Below the pieces are notes generated by a model. The model saw only the letters and a list, made by a program, of their open reading frames with translations. It was not told the origin of the DNA and ran no database searches. Source: Tenrec ecaudatus (lineage: Eukaryota > Chordata > Mammalia > Afrosoricida > Tenrecidae). Taken from it: a stretch of DNA of 64,000 nucleotides. The first letter of the stretch is position 1, and every line of letters begins with the position of its first letter. Both the position numbers and the translations under genes were made by a program. This document shows, in pieces, positions 58,436-64,000 of this stretch. The DNA is taken from positions 124,563,025-124,627,024 of the forward strand of contig NC_134539.1 in assembly GCF_050624435.1 (NCBI RefSeq). The letters are read 5' to 3'.

Positions 58436-58840
58436 TAAAACTTTTAAATCATTTTATTGGGGGCTTGTACAACTCTTATCACCATCCATCCATCCATCCA
58501 TCCATCCATTGTGTTAAGCACATTTGTACATTTGTTGCCCTCAGCATTCTCAAAACATTTGCTTTCTACTCGAGCCCTTTGCATCAGCTCCTCATTTCCC
58601 CCCTCCCTCATGAACCCTTGATAATTGATAAATTATTATTATTTTGCCATGTCTTATACTGTCCAATGTCTCCCTTTACCCACTTTTCTGTTGTCCATCC
58701 CCCAGGGAGAAAGTTATATGTAGATCCTTGTAATAGGTTCCCCCTTTGCACCCCACCTTCTCCTTCCCTCTCTGGTATTGCTACTCTCATTATTGGTCCT
58801 GATGGGTTTATTTGTCCTGGATTCCCTGTTTCCAGTTCTT
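58436..58840 (-). mobile_element. LINE-type retroposon 3' end, interrupted
   Basis: AATCATTTTATTGGGGGCTTGTAC, then six ATCC units, TGTGTTAAGCACATTTGTAC, GAGCCCTTTGCATCAGCTCC, TTTTCTGTTGTCCATCC, GGTCCTGATGGGTTTATTTGTCC and GGATTCCCTGTTTCCAGTTC. It stops abruptly where another family member starts. Confidence 0.72.
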
Positions 58841-60115
58841 TTTTTAAAAAATAATATTATTTGGGGCTCATACAACTCTTATCAAAATCCATACACACAT
58901 CAGTTGTGTAAAGCATATCTGTACACTCATTGCCCTCATCATTCTCAAAACATTTGCTCTCTACTTAAGCCCCTGGCATCAGCTCCTCATTTTTTCCCCC
59001 TCCCTCCCCGCTTCCCCCTCCCACATGAACGCTTGATACTTTATAAATTATTATTTTGTCAAACTTGCCCTGTCCGACGTCTCCCTTCCCCCACTTTTCT
59101 GTTGTCTGTTCCCCAGGGAGGAGGTTATATGTAGATCCTTGTAATCGGTTCCCCCTTCTTACTCCACCTTCTCTCTGCCCTCCCAGTATCACCACTCACA
59201 CCCCTGGTCCTGAAGGGATCATCCGCCCTGGATTCTGATGATGCCTGATACCTGATCCCTTCGACACCTTGTGATCACACAAGCTGGTTTGCTTCTTCCA
59301 TGTGGGCTTTGTTGCTTCTCAGCTAGATGGCCGTTTTTTTTATCTTAAAGCCTTTAAGACCCTAGATGTTATATCTTTTGATAGCTGGGCACCATCAGCT
59401 TTCTTTACTACATTTGCTTTTGCACCCCCTTTGTCTTCAGTGATCAAGTCGGGAAGGTGAGCATCATGGAATGCCACTTTAATAGAACAAAGTATTCTAG
59501 CATTGAGGGAGTACTTGAGTGGAGACCCAATGTCCATCTGCTACCTTAAAACTAAACCTATAAATATATGCACATAGATCTATTTCCCCATCATCATATA
59601 TAAATATATTTATATATGTACATGCCTGTGTTTAGACCTCTATAAATGCCCTTTGCCTCCTAGCTCTTTCCTCTGTTTCCTTTTACTTTCCTCTTGTCCC
59701 ACTATCATGCTTAGCCTTCATTTGGGTTTCAGTAATTCCTCTTGGTTACATTGCCCTTGATCAAGCCCTACCAGGCCCCACCCTCCTTGCTATCAATTTT
59801 GTATCATTTGTTGTTCCCTTGTCCCTGGTTTTAATACCCATTTCCTTTCCCCTGCCTCCCCCTCTCCCATATCCCCCAGAATTGTTGGTCCTGCTGTTTT
59901 CTCCTCCAGATTGTTTATCCTGCCTATCTTGTCTAGCTAGACCTGCAGAGATAATAACATGCACAAAATCAAGACAGAGCAAAACAAAGCAACAAAACAA
60001 AACAGCAACAACAAAGAAAACCAATGACAAAAAAGAGAGAAAATCCTGTAAATAGTTCAAGGTCTGTTTGTTGACCTTTAGGAATATTTTCCCATAGAAT
60101 CTGATGGGGGTGCCA
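58841..60115 (-). mobile_element. second LINE-type retroposon copy, abutting or nested, internally deleted
   Basis: A T-run and TTATTTGGGGCTCATACAACTC open a new 3' end inside the previous copy. The family order follows, but CCGCCCTGGATTC jumps straight to TGATGATGCCTGATACC (about 59232), skipping roughly 250-300 bp present in sister copies. It extends through the TATAAATATATGCACATAG and ACAAAACAAAACAGCAACAACAAAG regions. The 5' limit is unclear and may reach about 60660. Confidence 0.68.
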
Positions 60116-61010
60116 TGCCCTGACCCTGAAGTCTATTTTTGGTATTTCTTGGGGACTTCGTTGCTCTGTTGCCCTTGCTGTTCTGATGCACGTCCTCAAT
60201 GTTTTGCCTTGGTGTGGTGGGGTCAGATTGGGCTCAATTCCCACAGTGTCTCAGCCTTCATTTGGGTTTCAGTACTTCCTGTAGGGCTGTCCAGTGTTGT
60301 CCCTTGTAGGGCTGTTGGTCAGTGAGGGATGTTACATCTCATGGTGGGGCTGGCCCTGTGGTCCTCTCTGTGGACTGGCTGCTCTGAGCGGGGATAGGTA
60401 ACCTCAAGGCTTGGGGGGCTCCACTCATTCCCCCTTTCCTTCGCTTGCTCCTGTGTGCTCTGGTCAGACATGTCCTGCTCCCTGCGCTGTAGCTCCAGGG
60501 CTGTCCTCTGAAGTAACTTTTCCTTTACTTCAGGGGGCTAGGGTGCTGTCCACATAGGTGGAATTGGGGCCGGCCCCTCAGACCTCTCTACCGGTTCCCT
60601 GCCTCATGCCTGTATGTTGCATTCATGTCTTGGAGCACAGGGTCGAAGTCTGGTCCCGCAGCCGAGGGTTTTACCCCAGGGCTTCTTAGTCCTAAAGAAA
60701 CAGTCAAAAGATTGGTGACAATGCGTGTAGCAGACAAAGCCAAGGGATATAAGTAGTTTACAGATGCGGGATTCAAATAGCCGGTCAGCACCTACTCGCA
60801 GTCTGGGGACATAAACTACAGTAACAAGGCCGTCTTCACCCGTCACCTGGCCAGGCAAGTGGGTGGGCAGACAAGGAGCCTCGCGCCTTGCTAATGGGTA
60901 TGTTAGATTGCTAGGCCCTTTCAGGAGAGCATCTGGACTCATACTCATGGACCTGGCGTTGGGAATGTACCTACAGAACCAGTGGCAGCGATATAAGAAG
61001 GGCCTGTGCA
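60116..61010. other. intergenic or 5' extension of the retroposon
   Basis: The sequence TTTGGGTTTCAGTACTTCCTGTAGGGC near 60262 echoes TTTGGGTTTCAGTAATTCCTC at 59722 within the retroposon, hinting at a duplication or extension. No gene recognised. Confidence 0.3.
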
Positions 61011-61087
61011 GGGGGACTTCAAAAGTTGGTGGGAAAAGTTCACTGTCGTTTAGTCCCATATTTCTAAGAACTCACTGAAGCCCCCTC
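61011..61087. mobile_element. mariner-type MITE, about 77 bp
   Basis: GGGGGACTTCAAAAGTTGGTGGGAAAAG at left and AAGAACTCACTGAAGCCCCCTC at right are inverted repeats matching the copies at 16936 and 49664. A C-run follows. Confidence 0.6.
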
Positions 61088-61310
61088 CCCCCCCCCCCCC
61101 AGGAGCTGGTTTATCACAGTGCTGATCCTGGCAAGAGCTGGAGAGAATTCGAATTGTGTATCAACAGGAGAACGTAGAACAGACTGTGGTGGGTCTATTT
61201 TGGAAGATCACGGAGGAAGTGGCAAGGAGATGAGGTCCTCATAGATCGACCTGGAGGAATCCCCTAATGCCTGAAGTTCCTGGCCAGTGCCAATAGTTCA
61301 GGTGTGGGTG

Positions 61311-61807
61311 TGTGGCAGGTACACCATCTGCTGTCAGTTTTAGACTATTAAGAGTGAAGGGGTGGAGGTTAGCCTGTCAATCAGGACTCAGCTTGATGGC
61401 CTCATTTGGAGGTGCTGAGGAGATAAATAGCTTGGTGGAGGCGGGACACGTGCTCACTGCCTAGGAGACATTCTGGCTGAGAAGACACTTGGAGCTACAC
61501 TAGAGCCCTGGAGAAGCCACATGGAGACCCCTGCCAGCATTGCGAAGTTTCCACTGCCACTGGATCCATAAGACTTTCCACCCACTGGTCTGTGATCTAC
61601 CTGTATTTGGCATCAGTGCCTGTGTTTCATGAGTTTGAAGAGGACTTTATATTGATATCGGATATATGAGCTAATATTGGACTTATGGGCTTGATCTGGA
61701 CTGGGCTGGGATGTTTTCTCAATATACAGTTGCTTTTTATATAAAACTCTTTCTTGTACACATGAGTGTCTCTGAATTTGTTTGTCTAGTCCACCCAGAC
61801 TAACACA
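61311..61807 (+). mobile_element. solo-LTR-like element, 497 bp, 5-bp TSD
   Basis: Begins TGTGGCAGGTACACC, ends CCAGACTAACACA. Flanking GGGTG (61306-61310) and GGCTG (61808-61812) match 4 of 5. The modules of the 32856 copy recur in the same order: GCTTGATGGCCTCATTTGG, AGGAGATAAATAGC, GAAGCCACATGGAGACCCC, ACTGGATCCATAAGACTTTCC, GGATATATGAGCTAATATTGG, TTTTATATAAAACTCTTTC (TATA-like) and GAATTTGTTTGTCTAGTCC. Confidence 0.62.
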
Positions 61808-61973
61808 GGCTGCTAACGGAAAGACTGGAGGTTTAAATCTAAACAGAGACAGCTTGGAAGGAATTCCTGGTGACCCACTTCCAAAAATTCAGCCAATGAG
61901 ACCCTGTGAGATGCAGTTCTACTTTGAACCCGCGTGGAGGCGCCATCGAGGGGAAATCAGCTGGATGGCTCTG
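61808..61973 (+). repeat. SINE, 5' tRNA-like end missing
   Basis: GGCTGCTAACGGAAAGACTGGAGG, TTCCTGGTGACCCACTTCC, GAGACCCTGTGAGATGCAGTTC and GGCGCCATCGAGGGGAAATCAGC in sense order, diverged. Confidence 0.5.
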
Positions 61974-62184
61974 GCTAGGAGCTACCTGTAGGCTCTCGAA
62001 GGCAAATTCCTCCAAAGTGGACAGCTAAGTCCTTCTTCACAGTCTGGAAGCTCTGCTGAAACCTGTTCACTCTGAGTGACCCTGCTGGCATCTGAAGTAC
62101 CAGTGACAGAGCTTCCAGCATCCCTGCAACACACAAGGCACCACAGGGTGACACATCGACAGGCAACATCATGACAGACGGAGA

Positions 62185-62790
62185 AAGGATTGACATTATC
62201 GAGGATTTAGTCTTGCTTGGATCCACCATCACTGCTCATGGACGCAGCAATCAAGAGATCAAATGACGCATGATTGGGTAACTCATCTGCCCAAGACCTC
62301 TTTAAGATGTTGGACAGCAAGGAGGTTACTTTGAGGACTGAGGCGCACCTGACGCCAGCCACGCTATTTTCAGCCGCCTCATAGGAATGCAGAAGACGAA
62401 AGAAGAACGGATGTATTTGGATGGTGGCGCCGGTGAAGGACATTGAAAGTACCAGAAGTGTCAAAAGAACAGACCAGTCTGTCTTGGAAGAAGGAGAGCC
62501 AGCATGCTCCTTAGAAGCAACGATGGACAGACTTCCTCCTAAGTACTTTGGACATGTTGTTGGGAGAGACCACTTGCTGAACAAGGGCATCGAGCTTGGT
62601 AAAGTGGAGGCAGCCGCAAAGAGAACGGGCCTGGACAATATGGATTGACCAGGTGGCGGCAACCAGGGGCTCAAGCAGAAGAACAATTGTGAGGTGGTGC
62701 GGGACGGGGTGATGCTTCTTTCTGATACACATAGGGTAGCTGAGTGTCGGAACTGACCCCACAGCAACCAACACCACCAACAAAAGCAGG
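62185..62790 (+). pseudogene. RTE/BovB-like LINE, 3' end of ORF, frameshifted
   Basis: Same region as the copy at 26197 but on the plus strand: IEDLVLLGSTITAHGRSNQEI, then out of frame GRRRASMLLRSNDGQ. ATGGACAGACTTCCTCC, GGACATGTTGTTGGGAGAGACCAC and GGGCCTGGACAATATGGATTGACC mark the C-terminal coding part, and CACATAGGGTAGCTGAGTGTCGG the tail shared with SINEs, ending in ACCAACACCACCAAC. It has stops and frameshifts and is non-functional. Confidence 0.75.
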
Positions 62791-63243
62791 GGCTGAGCAA
62801 TGGTTCAGCAGACGTGTGAGACTGAGCGGGAGAGTGGCGTGGAATGGCTGTGCAGGCTGCAATAAGCTCACAGGGAGAAAGGAAAGGTTGTTACACTCAT
62901 GTGTCCCTCAATGTCCGTCACACACGTTGTGAAATAAGACAGTACATGATTTGGGCATTGTGAACACCCTATTCTATATAGGCAGTCTTCCGGTTACAGA
63001 TGAATTCTACTTCTCAAGCTACCTCTCAGTTGAATTTGTATGGATATTGGAAGTTACCATATCTAATGTTAGCTAATCAAATGTTTGCCTTGGTGTATTG
63101 TATATAGTACTTTCTATGCATTAAAGAAACATTTCCAGAGACACTAAAGCATCGCTAAAATAATAATACAGTAATAATAATTAATGATAATAATGTTCTG
63201 ATGAGGAAAATAGTCACCCATTTGTTAGTATGAACTAGTGTGT
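62791..63243. other. intergenic AT-rich, no gene
   Basis: Includes a TAATAATACAGTAATAATAATTAATG AT-rich stretch (63162-63190). Nothing coding recognised. Confidence 0.35.
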
Positions 63244-63445
63244 GGAGTCCTCGTGACATAGTGGTTACACACATTGGGCTGCTAACGTCAGAGTCAGCAG
63301 TTCAAAACCACTAGCTGGTCTGTGGGAGAAAGATGGGGCTTTCTACTCCTGTAAGAGTCACAGTCTCGGTCAGTCTCAGGATCACTATGAGTCGATATTG
63401 TCCCATCAGGTTACAATGAGTTGCTATTGGCTTGATGGCAGTGAG
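63244..63445 (+). repeat. AfroSINE-like SINE, full length
   Basis: GGAGTCCTCGTGACATAGTGGTTAC 5' end, TTGGGCTGCTAACGTCAGAGTC, CAGCAGTTCAAAACCAC, GGGGCTTTCTACTCCTGTAAGAG, a doubled tail region (ATCACTATGAGTCGATATTG then GGTTACAATGAGTTGC) and TTGATGGCAGTGAG. The tail motif occurs twice, suggesting a small duplication. Confidence 0.8.
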
Positions 63446-64000
63446 TGAGTATGTACCTTGCATTTTAATGCAATTGGCTTTGTAGAATTGGACCAACAGA
63501 TATGTGAGCGATCAGGTGCTGCCCTCACAGGTGTTATGCAGGGTCTGAGTCCAGGACCTCAAGTGACTGGGATTGGAGGCGAGGAAGCAGGGGCAATTGA
63601 ACCAAAGTTCTGTGTTGTCTGAAGGTGAGGAATGATGGTGTGGGTAAATTCTCAAGTTCAGGCCTATTAGTTCCTGACTTCTTTCTATTCAAATGGGCTA
63701 ATTAAACCTCATTCTTGCCCCTTGGTTAGGTGTGTTTCCATCCTGTCTTTCTATTAAGGAATTCCAACAATGGGCTAATGAGGGCCCAATCAGCCACAGC
63801 TCCCAGAACGCCCTGCTTTGGGCGCCCACCGGGCTCTGCAGAGGGAGTTGAGTGAGGCGTGTTCCGGCTTCTGCACGCAAGGACGGGGCGAGCTCAGTGG
63901 TGTTTCAGCCCTGACCTCACGTTCCCAAGGCTGACCTAGTTCAGATCTGCCTGACCGACCAACGGGAATGCCGCCCGCACCTCAGTTCCTCGATTTTCCA
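63446..64000. other. intergenic, no gene
   Basis: Unique sequence to the window edge. No gene or repeat recognised. Confidence 0.35.

Noticed and set aside
18931-64000. CCDC182 or another protein-coding gene downstream of MRPS23
   Set aside because: By human synteny CCDC182 would be next, but no frame resembles its coiled-coil product. It probably lies beyond the window.

Overview
This is mammalian nuclear DNA from a mostly intergenic stretch holding one clearly recognisable protein-coding gene. The repeats point to an afrotherian, most likely a tenrec close to Echinops telfairi. The evidence is abundant tRNA-derived SINEs whose 3' tails match an RTE/BovB-like LINE (AfroSINE-like), many copies of one retroposon 3' region ending in AATAAA plus a short A-rich tail, and three short hAT transposons resembling SPIN (Space Invaders), a family known in mammals from few lineages including tenrec. 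The species call is inference from repeat content, and repeat family names are from memory.

Layout. Positions 1-2335 look like the 3' end of an upstream plus-strand gene. A possible splice acceptor lies at 982-983 and a good poly(A) signal at 2314-2319. By synteny with human 17q22 this would be CUEDC1, but no CUEDC1 coding sequence was recognised. Positions 2336-13540 are intergenic: SINEs, an LTR-like element, one SPIN-like element, a hAT MITE with a perfect 8-bp target-site duplication (TSD), MIR relics and a 1.16-kb retroposon. Positions 13540-18930 hold MRPS23 (mitochondrial ribosomal small-subunit protein mS23) on the plus strand: a CpG-rich promoter with tandem ETS sites, five coding exons with canonical splice sites, a 189-aa product and a poly(A) signal at 18904.

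Positions 18930-64000 contain no protein-coding gene I can support, which agrees with the long gene-poor interval beyond MRPS23 in human. The interval is a mosaic of RTE pieces, retroposon 3' regions (some with clear TSDs), solo-LTR-like elements with TG...CA ends, SINEs, microsatellites, a 1.4-kb mariner copy with a decayed transposase and a nested retroposon, and mariner-type MITEs. Two AT-rich, repeat-free blocks with homeobox-type cores (34350-34700 and 50390-50640) and a block with a CTCF-like site (22140-22520) are candidate conserved regulatory elements.

The main biology is therefore one housekeeping mitochondrial-translation gene in a region heavily colonised by DNA transposons and retroposons. 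The most notable signal is the set of hAT and mariner insertions, some from families known to cross species. I did not find an undescribed multi-gene system.
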